Shown in pieces: positions 1-11,641 of a DNA stretch of 64,000 bases. Under the pieces are notes generated by a model, which did not search any database, was not told the origin of the DNA, and saw nothing but the letters and a program-made list of their open reading frames with translations. The stretch is taken from NCBI GenBank assembly GCA_051294375.1, contig CM119271.1, positions 6,945,632 to 7,009,631 on the forward strand. Direction: 5' to 3'. The stretch is from Paraspadella gotoi (lineage: Eukaryota > Chaetognatha). The first letter of the stretch is position 1. Each line of letters begins with the position of its first letter. The translations under genes and the position numbers were made by a program.

Positions 1-55
1 TCGATGCTCTATTTTTTTATTAAAAATATTTTTAATAATTAATCCTCACTTCTAG

Positions 56-938
56 TGCGATTACAAGAGTGTGTCCCGATTCATTATCAGAAAGCACGAG
101 TCGATTCACGAAACGGTTAAAGGAGATTATCTGTGTCAATGCGGAGCCATGTTAAAATCTGAAGCTTCGCTACGAATCCACATGAAGCAAATGCATTCAC
201 GCAGTAAGGGTTAATTTGTTTGTTCTTGACCCACCAGAGAAACCTTCAATTCGTCTACTGGTAGGCGACCCAATATATTATAAATTCGAACCTTATTTCT
301 CCACTAACAGGCGGCAAAAAACGCATTCCCTGCCTCCATTGCGGCCAAACCTTTTCGCGAGCTCAAACTGCCAAGGACCACGAAGTTCGAGAACACGCCC
401 CGGGTGGAGGAAAAGGCAAGAAACCTTTTCGCTGTCCCTACTGCACCCACGAGTCCCATCTTTCTGGGAATTGTCTCAAAGTAAGTTGGAGCTTTTTTTT
501 AACGATCCTTAAAATTCCTTATTAACTAATTAACTCGTTTTTGTCGCTTCTCAGCACGTGCGTCACATTCATCCGGGCAAGGAACTTTGTTACGTGGATT
601 CGCGAAGCGGGGAACTATTGCTGAAAACAAAAGGCGGGCTTCTATTAAAACGAGTTTCGTCCATTGATCATACAACGATGGAAGGCGATGTCGAAGTCTT
701 GCGGACAGGGGCCGACGTTGTGCCAGTTTGCGTCGATAATCTCCCTGAGGCGAGGGCGACTGACCAGGTTCAGCTCTCGACCAACCAAGAAGTGCCAACC
801 GTAAATATCTCTGAAGAAAAAAGCGTGCCAAAATACGTTTACGCAGTCCCTGCATACCTGGAAAACAAAACTGTTGCCTATGTCATGGAAGCTCCTCCAG
901 AGGCGCGTAACGTAGTGATCCTGGGCATCGGGCACTGA
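56..938 (+). CDS. C2H2 zinc-finger protein, 3' part (5' end outside window)
   Basis: Three exons are visible: 56-203 after an acceptor ending at 55, 311-480, and 555-938 with stop TGA. Joined in frame they encode several C2H2 fingers. The first exon opens inside a finger (CDYKSVSRF...KHESIH, its first cysteine lying upstream), then CQCGAMLKSEASLRIHMKQMH, then CLHCGQTF...DHEVREH, and finally CPYCTHES...CLKHVRHIH, which spans the last intron. The roughly 120-residue tail has no finger and is rich in valine and acidic residues. It is probably a nuclear DNA-binding protein. The fingers are divergent in linker and length, so no orthologue can be named. The upstream exons are outside the window, so total length and any N-terminal domain are unknown. 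Confidence 0.75.
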
Positions 939-1089
939 TTCTTTCGATACAACATTTTCTATTTTTTCTTTTCAGCGCTTAAATTAAATACGATATTAAT
1001 TGTTTATTTTGCCCATTTTATACTGATTTTAATTCATCTACATTGACAATTTTGCTTTCAGAGCGTTTTTCTTAAATACGGTAGAAGTT

Positions 1090-1758
1090 ATGTCATTACA
1101 TCTACCGGATCAGAAGCCTTCCAGCCCTCTTTCCAGGGGTAAAGAGGCCAGTTTAACAGCTCAAATCAACAGAAAACAATCTTGGACACCGAAAGAGCAT
1201 TCACGGGGAAGCATTTGTCGTAAACGGGCTCGTAGCACGCCCCATCGAAACTATGATAACGCAGGAGAGTCCACCGACTCATTTCGTGCTAGAAAGTCTT
1301 CGCTGGATGTTCCAGATAGCTCCACCGATCCGGTTTTAATTCTTACGGAATTTTCTCCTAAAAGAAAATTTACCCGACCCAGTTCTGGTAGTAAGGTCAT
1401 TCGAAAAACTAATATATTGCGAGAATATCTATCTGAGAGTTCTCCGAGGTCGAGCAGCTATTCAGAAATGGGTGTAGTTGAAGTTAGCCATCAAATGAAT
1501 TCTAGATTCGATTCATCTCATAGAGACTTTTTGCGTTGGAATGGAGTGTCTGATACGAATTTTGGATCATATGACGTGTGGAGCTCATTACCCGAAGTTG
1601 GTTCTGACATAACATTGTTTAATTTCGAGCCGAAGAAATATTCTAAATTACTAAGTTTTTACGGCTTTGAAATAAAAAACAAATCTTATTTTGGAATATG
1701 TGAATGCCGTGTTAAATTGGTAGTAATCTATGATAATCTCATTAAATCTTTTTTTTAG
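1090..1758 (+). CDS. Possible first coding exon of the downstream SENP protease gene (disordered, Ser/Arg-rich)
   Basis: An ATG-started open frame of 222 codons, rich in Ser, Arg and Lys, ends in TAG. I recognise no domain. It lies 350 bp upstream of the SENP-like frame on the same strand, and SENP1/2 proteins normally have long disordered N-termini. It could therefore be the 5' exon of that gene. A donor-like GTAGTA at 1720 (phase 0) could join an acceptor-like AAAG ending at 2094 (phase 0). It could equally be a separate small gene. The last 30 or so codons look intronic (AT-rich, no bias). Only transcript data would settle the model. Confidence 0.35.
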   Translation: MSLHLPDQKPSSPLSRGKEASLTAQINRKQSWTPKEHSRGSICRKRARSTPHRNYDNAGESTDSFRARKSSLDVPDSSTDPVLILTEFSPKRKFTRPSSGSKVIRKTNILREYLSESSPRSSSYSEMGVVEVSHQMNSRFDSSHRDFLRWNGVSDTNFGSYDVWSSLPEVGSDITLFNFEPKKYSKLLSFYGFEIKNKSYFGICECRVKLVVIYDNLIKSFF

Positions 1759-2106
1759 TTTTAGTTTTTTCCCACTATATGAAGTGTTCTTGCTAATAAT
1801 AATTTAAACATCAAGTCATAATCTAACTTAGTTGACTAGAGAGCTCAAAATAAAATGATTATAACTTATAAGTTTCGTGAAAATTTTTTGTCGCTTTCTT
1901 ATCACATACTTTAAAACTAACCTAATAATGTAATATCGCCTGTGGTCCTGTAGTAAAAAGTAATTTTGTTTCTTTAGGCGTAATTTTTCGAGTTTAGATG
2001 GGTTAATTTTTATATTTCCGAAACGTTCTTTAAATTGGCAAATGGCAAAAAGTTATGTCAGTCTAATTTCGTGAAGTTTTTTCAATTATCAAAGGAGCAA
2101 TTGAGC

Positions 2107-5089
2107 ATGCTTCCCCCCAATTTGGTAATGCCTGCGAACTTTCGCTCTGGTTTTAGTGATGCGATGTCGGATTCTGCTCATCTCTCTCCTCTTTTCGGCC
2201 GGCCTGTTGCTCAAAGATGTGCCTATCCTTCTCATCACCCTCCAGTCCGTGGCGGTGGATTTTGTCCATCTCGTCCGCGGTTTAATGATCGTCGGCTTGA
2301 TACTTCCCCTTCGTCGGGTAGTCATGGTCAAAATTTTTTCTATCCCGCACCAGGTCCCGTGGGCATAGATAATGAGTGTCGATTTTCCACGAATCGACGA
2401 CAGGAAGAATGCGCCTATGAATCAAAAGATAGTTCCGATTATCACAGTTGGTGCGAAAATATTTTCCCCGTGGAAGAGGCGTTTGACCTAAACGATGAAA
2501 TTCCCCTGAAAACTTCGAGAAAACGATTTTTTTCAGACGTTTATGACTCGAGACAACTCACAAATAATTTAAAATCTTATGAGATTTCAGCCTTCCGAGC
2601 GAAATCCCTGAGAGATCAGGATCAGAGATCCAAATCATTAGATGACGAATGTCAGATAATTGCAACCAAACTAGCGACGAATTGGAAAAACGATTCTTTT
2701 GAAAAGAATAATCCGAAGCTAAGAAAATACGTGGAAGAGGAATCTGGTGCTCTAAAGCAAAATTTATTCTCTCAATGTCATCCAATTGTTGCTACTGTAA
2801 AGCCATTTTCAAGTACCTGTTCCCCAGTTGCCGATACGAAGAAATCGAAAGAGGCCTTAGAACGCTTAAAGGAAAACGTTAATGAGGATTTTTTTCAAAA
2901 TTCCCTTTCACCGAATAGGGAGACCATGCAAGATGAGACGAAAAATTTTGAATCTAGTTTAAAACAAGAATCATCTAATGGTATAGAATCGGAAGAAGAA
3001 ATTAAAACTTTTGCGATTGGCGAAGGTTTAACTTTCGACGAAGGACTTTGGAATGAGGACACTAATGAAGAATTTAACGAAAAATCTATGAAAAATGAAT
3101 TTATTGATGATCTTTGTACAACTCCTAATCGTGAACAGGAAATATCCGAAGAGCCTACAAGATCAATTATAACGTCCCCTACCGGAGTGAGATGTCCCAC
3201 TCATAATCATTCAACAGTTGCTTCTGATCCGAGTGCAGACGAAGAGTTCCGTGAGTTGCCTGTAAAATATAATCATAAATATTATCTCTCCTCTCCTGTT
3301 TCTTCTGCTAAATCATGTACCATACTTGAAATATCCTCTGATTCTGGTTCTCTTGGTAAATTGTTGAGACCCACTCGGGAAGGTCGATATCAAGGTGCAG
3401 ACAGCCCCATAACGGTCCCAGAAGTTGACCCTCAGGATTATTGTTTAATAGATAATAATTTTTCCCGACAAGAAAAGTTTGACTCCGTCGAAGAATACAT
3501 GTCGTCACGTATGGGATCTCATTTTCTCTACGATAAATCCTCCCGTTCCGAAAAGTGGAGCGACTCTTCCGATGAATCTTACTCGTCAGATCAGGAAGAT
3601 AGTCGTAGGTGTATTTCCCCCAGAAATGATGTTGAAATCGTTGTCACCGATGACTCATTTAGCGACAATGAAAACGATATTTTCGACGTTAATTATACGG
3701 AAGTCATTTCCGATGATTGCTGCAGTGCATTCGACTTTGAAAATGAATCAGTTTTTGACAAAAGTAGGCCCGAATTTGTTTCCCAGGCATTGGATCACTT
3801 GACGGAAGTCAATAATGTTCTCAACGATTTGGTCTTGCGTGTATGTGATGAGGAAGCACAGTTGTTTAAGTATCTTCAGCCCGAAATATCTGTTAGAATT
3901 CCATGTCAAAGTGCGGAGGACATTGAAGAAGATGCACTTCTTGTTTTATCGGATTTGTTAAATAGTGTTGATGGTTCCCTTTGCCTAACTCCTGCATTGG
4001 AAGTGACTTACGCCGAATGGTTTAAAGTGTTAGGAAATGGCCATCCTGAGGAATCATTGGTTACTAATAAAGAACTCGACATCAATATTACTCGTGCTTC
4101 TCTGGTGACGTTAGTAGGTGAAGTGGAGGTTAAACGTTTGACCTCTAAGTCTCATATTAACGATGAAATTATAAACGGCTATATGGCTCTTTTGAAGCAC
4201 AGATCATCAATTAATGGAAGCTTACCAAAAGTCTTTGTGTTCAATACTTTTTTCTATGAGAGTCTACGCCAGGGCGGTCACGCGAGAGTTAAACGATGGA
4301 CAAAAAATTATGACCTTTTCCAGTATGATATGATAGTAATTCCTTTGAATTTTAAGCAAGAGCGTCACTGGGGACTTTTTGTTATCGATTTGGCAGCTAA
4401 ATTGTTTGTCTTTTACGATTCGATGAATGCAACTGATGCAAAAAAGTTCAAATTATTGAAGCTGTCTAAGAATGTTAAGCTGACTAATTTGTTCAAGGAA
4501 TACCTTTCGAAAGAGCATTCTCTTAAAAAAAGTTCCTTTAACCTTGATTTGTCTTTATTCAGCAATGAATTTTGCTTCGATGGACCGCAACAAAGAAATT
4601 TAATAGGTAATATTATGGCAACGGGGAGAAATGTGTGATGCCCGGGGTGTGAGGCATCTCCCGACAGCTGGCGCTCAGGGCTTTGGACCTGCAGTGACCA
4701 CCCCATGTCACTGACGTTTTTATGCCGACACCAGCGTGACCGTGAGGGGATTGAACCCGGAACTCACGGTTGGTGAACAAGTACTTAGTTGTCCATTGGA
4801 CAAGCCAATGGGACGAGCTGAGTTTCACCAAGCTATACGGGAGGCGAATTTAAGATTTTTAATATTTAATATTCAAACGTATATATTGACTTTTTTTAGT
4901 TCTTTATAAAAAAAGTAAAATCATTGCGAAAATGTTTATTTGTTTTACATTTTAACAGATTGCGGGGTTTTTTGCATGCGATTCGCTGAAGCATATACGC
5001 GTCGAGGGAGAATAGATTTTTGCCAAGCTGAGATGATTCATTATCGCAAGCAAATTTTTCTCGAAATTATTTATTTGAGTATCTTTTAA
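2107..5089 (+). CDS. SENP1/2-type (Ulp1, C48) SUMO protease
   Basis: Two exons, 2107-4606 and 4959-5089. The first in-frame ATG is 2107, but the frame is open further upstream and may continue from the 1090-1758 exon. Residues up to about 630 are disordered and Ser/Asp/Glu-rich. The C-terminal ~220 residues form a Ulp1 peptidase domain resembling SENP1/2: LNDEIIN-like helix, FNTFFYESL, VKRWTKNYDLF, then catalytic His in ERHWGLFVIDL and Asp in FYDSMN. Exon 1 ends after the oxyanion region GPQQRNLI, phase 1. Exon 2 supplies DCGVFCMRFAEAY with the nucleophile Cys. All triad residues are present, so the enzyme is probably active in SUMO maturation or deconjugation in the nucleus. Base composition is more AT-rich than its neighbours. 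SENP1 versus SENP2 cannot be decided. Confidence 0.85.
4622..4845 (-). repeat. tRNA-derived SINE-like element in the last SENP intron
   Basis: Read on the minus strand, the segment holds a pol III B-box match GGTTCAATCCC (plus-strand complement near 4739-4749) and, about 50 bases upstream in that orientation, an A-box-like TTGGCTTGTCC region near 4799. This spacing is typical of a tRNA head. The remainder is GC-rich compared with the flanking AT-rich intron. The ends are approximate, and I see no clear target-site duplication or A-rich tail. It sits between the His/Asp exon and the Cys exon of the protease. Confidence 0.55.
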
Positions 5090-5628
5090 AGTTTATGAAC
5101 AATTTTTTCCGAGATCGTGACGTAAAGAAAACTACTTTTTGGCCCATTTTGCGATTTTCTGTCTTTAAACAACTTTTTTTTCTAGCTTAGCTTTTTTTCA
5201 AATGTAGATGTTAAGAAACATGTTATCAAGTAACTATAATTTTTTTAAGATATAAATTACCAAAAAAACTTAAATTCATAGCGAAGCCTAAGAACACAAT
5301 TTTTAAAATATCTCCTTAGATAATGCAGGTATGAAATTGGTAAAACCAATAATACAGATATATATTTATTGACAACTTAATTTATTCTTTTAGTTTTACC
5401 TATTAGAAATGGAGGAACAAGAAGTGGTTTTTAACTTATCGATCTCGCGTTCTTCTTCCATTTGTTTAATGTCATACAGTTTATTTAATCTCGTTTTGGT
5501 TGATTAATTTAATTTACAATTTCAGTTTTCATAGTTCGTTCATTTTTGTCGCCTTTGAACTTATAGGCAAAAAATGAAACTTTTACAAACGGTAAATTAC
5601 CCATAGGCGTTAAACGAACATCGTTATC
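5090..5628. other. Spacer between SENP and DAGL genes
   Basis: AT-rich, with no convincing open frame. It holds an acceptor-like pyrimidine tract plus CAG ending at 5525, 103 bases before the DAGL start codon. That could be the end of a 5'-UTR intron or a trans-splice site. Confidence 0.5.
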
Positions 5629-7845
5629 ATGCCCGCCCTCGTGATGTTTGGTCGTCGGTGGGGAATCGCCTCGGACGATTTCGTTTTCCCCGGCGGTTTC
5701 GAAATATTCCTCCGTCTCGTGTGGCTTCTTTTCGTTTTGCTCGCTTACTTTCTCGAGGAAACGGTGGAGCCGAATGATTGTGGAAACTCTTACCACAACC
5801 TCGATGCATTTCTCCTCGGATCGATGGCGTTGCAAGGAATCATTTTCTTAACCGCTTCTTGCATCGTCGTTATCAGCGCTCTCGGTACTCTCAGCGACGA
5901 CAGGCCTCGGCGGCGACTTTACCTCTTTCTATACGCACGGTGCTTCCTATTTCTGCCCGAAATCGGCCTTGCTGTCTTCGGTGCCTTTTATCTAGTATCC
6001 AGCGGCATTCTTGGTATCGCCTCGTGTCCGCCGCTAATTCGCGCCGCCTGCGTCGGCGGAGTAAGCCTTAGTGTAGTAGTTCTATTCGTTACTATCATTA
6101 TCGTTCTCGTTATTTTCGACCCGCTCGGCGCCTCTAACAGAATTCGCGATCGGCGACGCACGTCTACCCTCGAGGCGGACTCGGAGCAGGCGATGGTGGA
6201 CAGGCGCCGGGCCGAACGTCGTAACCTGTGGGAGACCCGTTTGAGAATCCTTTGCTGCTGTTGTTTATCGGACTCAGACGAGAACCGCAGCGCGCTCAAC
6301 GATGTCGCCGACCTGATGACCGAACTGTTCGAGTTGGAGCAGGACGTGGTTCCCTCGGACGTCGCCGCCGGTCTCGTTCTTGTTCAGAAGCGTCAAGAAC
6401 TGGAACCTCCCCCAAGCCGCTCCCCCGTTCCTTTGTTTCCCCGATCGGTCAAACCACTACCGTGGATGACCGCTTCAAACGTATACTACTATTCTAAATT
6501 CGCCATGTCGATTTATAGTTGGCCCCTGTTTTGTTTCATGCATCCGTGGACGGGTCCGTGCCGACTACTAAACAAAATCCCTTCATGTTGCGGCGGCCCA
6601 CATAAAGACGATGCTCGAGAAGGTTCTATAGTCGGCAACAAATGTTGCGGACTCGCCGGCCTGAGGGCTATTCTTGGCCTTCCCCATGTTGAGATTCTCC
6701 ATTGCTCCTTCGAAAATCACCGAGTTTTCAGTTCTCCGTTCATGGTGGCCGTGGACGATGAGGCCAAAGCTGTGATAATCGCTGTACGTGGGACCATGTC
6801 TTTCACGGACGCAATCACCGACGTAATGACTCGCTGCGGGCCAATTTTTGACGAGGATCAAAGTTGTAGCTCCCTGCTCTCTCACTGCGGAATCTTGAGA
6901 GCGACGGACAATCTGCTGGAATTTCTAAATAAAAACGGCGTCTTGGACGCCGCGCGCCAGGGACGAGAAGATTATTCCATCGTGACGACGGGTCACTCCC
7001 TCGGCGCTGGAATCGCCGCCATCCTTGCTCTGAAACTTCGAAGGGATTTCTCCCGTCGAGGCGATGATTCTGCCCCGGATATCCGCTGCTTCGCTTTTTC
7101 TCCCCCCGGCGGCCTGCTCAGCGCGGCTGCAACGGATCTGGCGCGGCAAACCGTTTTATCTATCGTCCTCGATCAGGACTTTATCCCTCGCCTCAGTTAT
7201 CATACTTTCTTAAAGCTGCAAGAGGATCTCGCTCGAGAGATCGAAATCGCGGATGGACCTAAATTTGAGATCCTCGCCAAGGGCTGCTGGTCAGCATTTG
7301 GCCGCTGCGCTGTCGAATGCTGCGGTCGGGGGCGATTGAGGGGAAACGTGGAAGACGAAGAGGCCATCACGAGGAGCGCGGCCGTTGAAGAACAAAACGA
7401 CGAAAACCCACTCCTTATTGTTGGAGGCCAGTCGAATTACACAGATGGTGAGTGGTAACTTTAAGCGTTTCTACACTGTACGTGATGAATTATTTGTAAA
7501 TGACATTTTAGAGATGCTAACCCAAGAAGGACCTGACTCCTTCCCCGCTTCAAACGACTGTTTACGTTCCCAACCCAAGCTTTATCCACCCGGTAGGTTT
7601 TACTAAATTCAACGTGGCTATGTTTTATTTTAATGTTAACCCCTTTTTAACATCAAATTTCAGGTCAGATCCTACTTTTAAAGGAACATCAACGAGGAGT
7701 CGCCCATGGAAAATGGGTCGGTCCTGAGCACTTTCAAGAAATAATCGTTGGAACCACTATGATGACGGATCATCTTCCCGATCGAGTGCTTGGAGCTGTC
7801 AGGAGTTATCATGAAACTCAGAAAAATGGCCTTAGTTTGGTGTAG
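5629..7845 (+). CDS. sn1-specific diacylglycerol lipase (DAGL alpha/beta family)
   Basis: Exons 5629-7447, 7512-7592 and 7664-7845 give 693 residues. DAGL hydrolyses diacylglycerol to 2-arachidonoylglycerol-type monoacylglycerol at the plasma membrane. The start (MPALVMFGRRW) aligns with the conserved DAGL N-terminus. Four hydrophobic helices fall within residues 20-170, followed by a Cys-rich loop (CCCC). The lipase_3 domain shows VAVDDEAKAVIIAVRGT, then the nucleophile elbow GHSLGAG (Ser near 456), FSPPGGLL, the acid in VLDQDFIPRLS and the His in TDHLPDRV in exon 3. The triad is therefore complete. The protein lacks the long regulatory tail of DAGL alpha, so by length it resembles DAGL beta. 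Assignment to one paralogue is not possible because the split may be later than this lineage. Confidence 0.92.
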
Positions 7846-8199
7846 TTGGGTATACTACAGCTAAGGTTCTCAAGTCAATTTGATTTTTGATGAGAGAGGC
7901 TTGTGAAAAAAGCGGACCACACGCACACGTTAGTTGTTAGTATTAGTCAAATCATTGGAATACTATACAATCAAAAATCTATTTACAAAAACCGTTGCTA
8001 ACAATGTTGTCTAATTTATGTTCTCCGTATTGCTGTTAAAATTTTGCCATATTGCGTATTATTTTAGCTGGGTATTGTGCTATTTTTATGGTTTATCATT
8101 TACACTACTGCAGTTTGACCTAGTGATCAAAAGACTCTAACCTCCAGAGTCAGGAGTCCTGACTCTGTTTTTGGTTAGCCAATACTTTAGAACGAAAAT
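7846..8199. other. DAGL-SREK1 spacer
   Basis: 354 bases of AT-rich sequence holding the DAGL 3' UTR and the SREK1 5' UTR. It contains a 23-base near-perfect palindrome (8145-8167) and an acceptor-like TACTTTAG ending at 8190. Confidence 0.5.
8145..8167. repeat. 23-bp palindrome upstream of SREK1
   Basis: Arms CAGAGTCAGGA and TCCTGACTCTG are exact reverse complements around a single G. Each arm carries a TGACTC/GAGTCA half-site resembling an AP-1/bZIP motif. Lying 33 bases before the ATG, it could be a dimeric binding site or an RNA hairpin. Function is inferred only. Confidence 0.5.
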
Positions 8200-11100
8200 A
8201 TGGCAACTAAAAATATTACGACTAGACTTGTACAAGTCTCCAACATATCTCCAAGAGCAGCTATCGAACAAATCCGGGTAAGCATTCAGCAATTCTAAGT
8301 ATATCCTTTCTTCCGAAAAACCGTGTTATTTTTTTTTTTTAAGACTCTTTTCGAATATCTCGGCAAGATTCAAGACATGAAACTGTATCCTTCGGGGCTC
8401 CCAGTCGAGGATGACGAGTCAGCCCCTCCGAGAGTTTGCTACGTGATGTTCGAGGAGCTGGAGACTGTTGGAGTTTCTCTTCATCTCAATCAGACATCGT
8501 TCATTGATCGACCTCTAGTAGTAGCGCCGATGCACGAGGAGATTATGCCTGATGAAGAAACGGCCATGTCCATTGGCACACCAATTCAGGTAAAAGTAGG
8601 AATTCGTGATTGCGTAGAACAAATTTTGTCGTGTTATTTTGCTCTATATCAATTTCGCTACGTATTCCATTGCCGTCACGTTTTTAACATTCTGGTCGCT
8701 TTTTCTTTATTTGCCATTCTTTATCACCTGCATGGTCGTTGATATCCAGGAAGTAAGTTGTTTAATTCATTTTGTTGCAGCATTACAGCGGGTTTGATTT
8801 CATTAATTTAATCATTGGCGTCTTAAGGAAATGAAGTAGAAATGATTTTTAAAATTAACTTAGTAAAAAATAATTGCATGTACGATTAAAAATCACCGCT
8901 GGGACAATCGATTCATTCGTCCATATTATTTTATTTTCATTTTACTATTCTTTTACTTTATTCTTTAAAATGAAATCTAACTGAGCGAAACTGATTTTTG
9001 TTTTTGCCCCTCCTGGTTTCCGCCCAGATCGTGCCTGGTCAACCCGCCTCGCTCATGATCAAGCAGATAGAAAAAGCGGCGCTCAATGAACCTCCTAGCT
9101 CGAGCTTGGAGCGCCCTGTTTTGGCCGGTGCTCCGGCCAATCTCAACAAGCCCAACTCTTCGCTGGTCAATAAAGTCGTGACAGGTCCCGCTGGCACCGT
9201 CATTCAGACTACCGATCCGAGGTTAACCGCTATGGGCTTACCACAGTACCCGCCACTGCCAGCCAATATCGACCCATCGAAAATAGACGAGATTCGGCGC
9301 ACGGTTTACGTTGGGAACCTTGACTCGGCCGGCGGGGTTACAGCAGAGGCTCTTCTCCAGTTTTTCAACCAGATTGGCGAGGTTAAATATGTGCGCATGG
9401 CTGGCGAAGAAACGCAGCCAACACGATTCGCTTTCGTCGAGTTTTCAGACGTGGCCTCCGTAGCCCAGGCTTTGTCTTATAACGGGGTTATGTTTTTTAA
9501 CCGGCCGCTAAAAATAAACCATTCGAATAACGCCATCGTCAAGCCCCAGTCCAAGTCATCGGAGGCGGCGCAGCGGGAGATCGAGGAAGCTATGAAGAAG
9601 GTCGGTTTTTCATTTGAGCAACAAAAGGCGTGTGTGTGTTCTGGTCTCTGTCGCGAATGTCTAATGTTTTATCTATTCTTGGTTCAGCTGCTTTCAGAAG
9701 ATGTTATTGTTATTTAAAGGGGCTTTAGAGTCCTTGGTGTTTTCGTTTAATTGGAGCCAACAAATTCACTATTACTACCCGCATTACAATTTCAGCCCAA
9801 CCCCGGTAGCTTAAGAGCAAGCATTCTCTTCCCACCTAGCGGCTAGTAAGAGAGCGGAGTGGGTTGTCTATTGTCTAACCCACCTGTAGTAGCGGATTGT
9901 AGTCCGATCTGACGCTCTGAAGCTAGCAAATAACAGTATCTTTGTTGTACTATCGTGGTGAGCCCTTCCTTCTCTCTGTGCCCCTCAACAGCTCTGACCC
10001 GGTCCTGCCACTCAAAGCTTCTTCCCCGGGCTTGTCACAAAATACCGCCACTGCCCTGGGCATGTTACTAATGCCTCAGCCCGGGTCTCTGCCTCTGCCG
10101 TGGCTCCTTCTCTCAGCACTCCCTTGCGGCAGGCCCCTTCATAGTGTTTAGAACAGGATATATTATGCCTTCCCCCATTTTGTACTAAAATATATCCATT
10201 AAATAATAAATAGATTATCCGTACTGTTCTTACGGGTCTGCCGTTGCAATAGTTAGCTGTGCATTATACAAACCCTTGGAGGGTGGGAGCGTGGTGTGGC
10301 AATACATTGATTTCCGCTACTCACCAGACATCAGCGCAACCCTGATGGCTTAAACCAGAAAATCGTTTGTCCAGCTTGTGTGGAGCTAAAATGTCTCAGT
10401 CGTATTTGCCAAAGATTTGTTCCCATTGATTATGGCTTATCTGTTCTTGAACTCCTTTTTGTTTTTCTCAATTGTAGCAACTTTAGCGAGGTTTTTTCCG
10501 TTTTAGGTGAAGGAGGCTGCGTCCCATATGACAGCAGCAATCAGCGAGGAAACACCGGAACCGCCCAAGGAACAACCGGAAGAAGAAAAAGAAAAAGAAA
10601 AAGAGAAGGAAAAGCCCAAACCTGGTGGGAGGACGCGGAGTCGAAGCCGGAGCAAGAGCAAGGAGAAAAGGAGGAGAAAGTCGAGAAGCCGTAGTCGGGA
10701 GAGGCGGAGGTGAAAACATTTTGAGTGGTGGTGTAGCATTTGGGCAGTTGTAAATTCCACCCCCCCCATCTATTTTTTTAGGCGGAGGTCGAACTCTCGT
10801 TCTCGCCGATCTCGTTCTCGCGACCGCAAGCGTTCTCGTTCTCGTGAGCGCCGCCGGTCGCGCGACCGCGAGTTTCATCGCCGCGGAAGCGACCGCGGAG
10901 AACGCGGAGATAGGGGCGAAAGGGGTGACAGGGGCGAGCGCATAGAACGCGGGTATCGTAACCGTTCTCGGGAACGAAGTTCCACTTCTCGAAGCCGCGA
11001 CGAGAGGAAAAAGTCCAAGCGCAGCCGCCGGAGTCAGTCTCCGTGCGCGAGTCCGAAGGGAAAAAAGTCGGCGTCGCGTTCTCCCCCGCCGAGTAAGCGA

Positions 11101-11457
11101 AGGTCCATCTCTCCGGACGGCCGAAAAGGACGGGAATCGCCCCTCAAACGAAGGTCCGCGTCGCGATCTCCCTCGCCCAAAAAAAAGGAAAAGCGACGAG
11201 ACCGTTCTCCCAGGGACAAGGAGAGGTCCAAGGACAAGCGCAAAAAGCACGCCAGACGAAGTCGCACTCCCGAAGGCCCCTCTTCCGATGCTGACAAAAA
11301 ATCGAGCAAAGACATCGGTTCCAAACTCGCTTCGCTGGCTGGCCTCTTGGAGGGAGTCAAAAGGGACAAGCCTGATAAATACGAATCGACTCCTCCGCCT
11401 TCCGGTCCCCCGGACGCCGACGTCACAACGACGGATATGGACATCGATTCGGATTAG
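8200..11457 (+). CDS. SREK1: SREK1 (SFRS12) splicing regulator, two RRMs plus RS domain
   Basis: Exons 8200-8277, 8344-8589, 9028-9600, 10507-10709 and 10782-11457 give 591 residues, all junctions phase-consistent. The first RRM is split over exons 1-2 (TRLVQVSNISP ... VCYVMFEEL ... FIDRPLVVAP). The second is in exon 3, with the near-diagnostic SREK1 strings DPSKIDEIRRTVYVGNL, KYVRMAGEETQPTRFAFVEF and RPLKINHSNNAIVKP. The C-terminal half is a long Arg-Ser/Arg-Asp/Lys-Glu domain. SREK1 is a nuclear SR-like protein that modulates splice-site choice. Intron 3 (906 bp) carries a repeat related to the LTR element in the DLG gene. The very next gene, LUC7-like, is also a splicing factor and starts only 184 bases after the stop. 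Confidence 0.93.
9795..10170 (+). repeat. Diverged relative of the DLG-intron LTR repeat, in SREK1 intron 3
   Basis: Blocks in the same order as in the 25.1-25.8 kb LTRs: CACCTAGC, TAAGAG, CGG, TAACCC-CCTGTA, a TGATC/CGATCTGA block, then TGGTGAGCCC just after the repeat end. Spacing is similar but identity is clearly lower. Only one repeat copy is seen, followed by GC-rich sequence, so this is a decayed or partial insertion. The frame at 9942-10151 inside it is not judged to be a gene. Confidence 0.45.
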
Positions 11458-11641
11458 AAACTTCCCCCACCCAAATTTTGTTTTTCGACATTTGTTTTCG
11501 AATCGTCAATTTATGTTTTCCTTGTTTATTTTTATTTTACTTCATCACTAAGTCCCAAAGCCCGGATGACCTTCTTCTCATATACTCTACTGTAAAAAAA
11601 AGGGCTCTGCGGAAACTATTTTCGAAGATAAGGCGTAAAGC

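Noticed and set aside
9942-10151. 69-codon frame in SREK1 intron 3
   Set aside because: Lies within a decayed repeat, Pro/Leu-rich, no ATG context or homology.
10483-11250. 255-codon minus-strand open frame
   Set aside because: It is antisense to the Arg/Ser-rich domain of SREK1. Repetitive RS codons keep the other strand open; no domain, low complexity.
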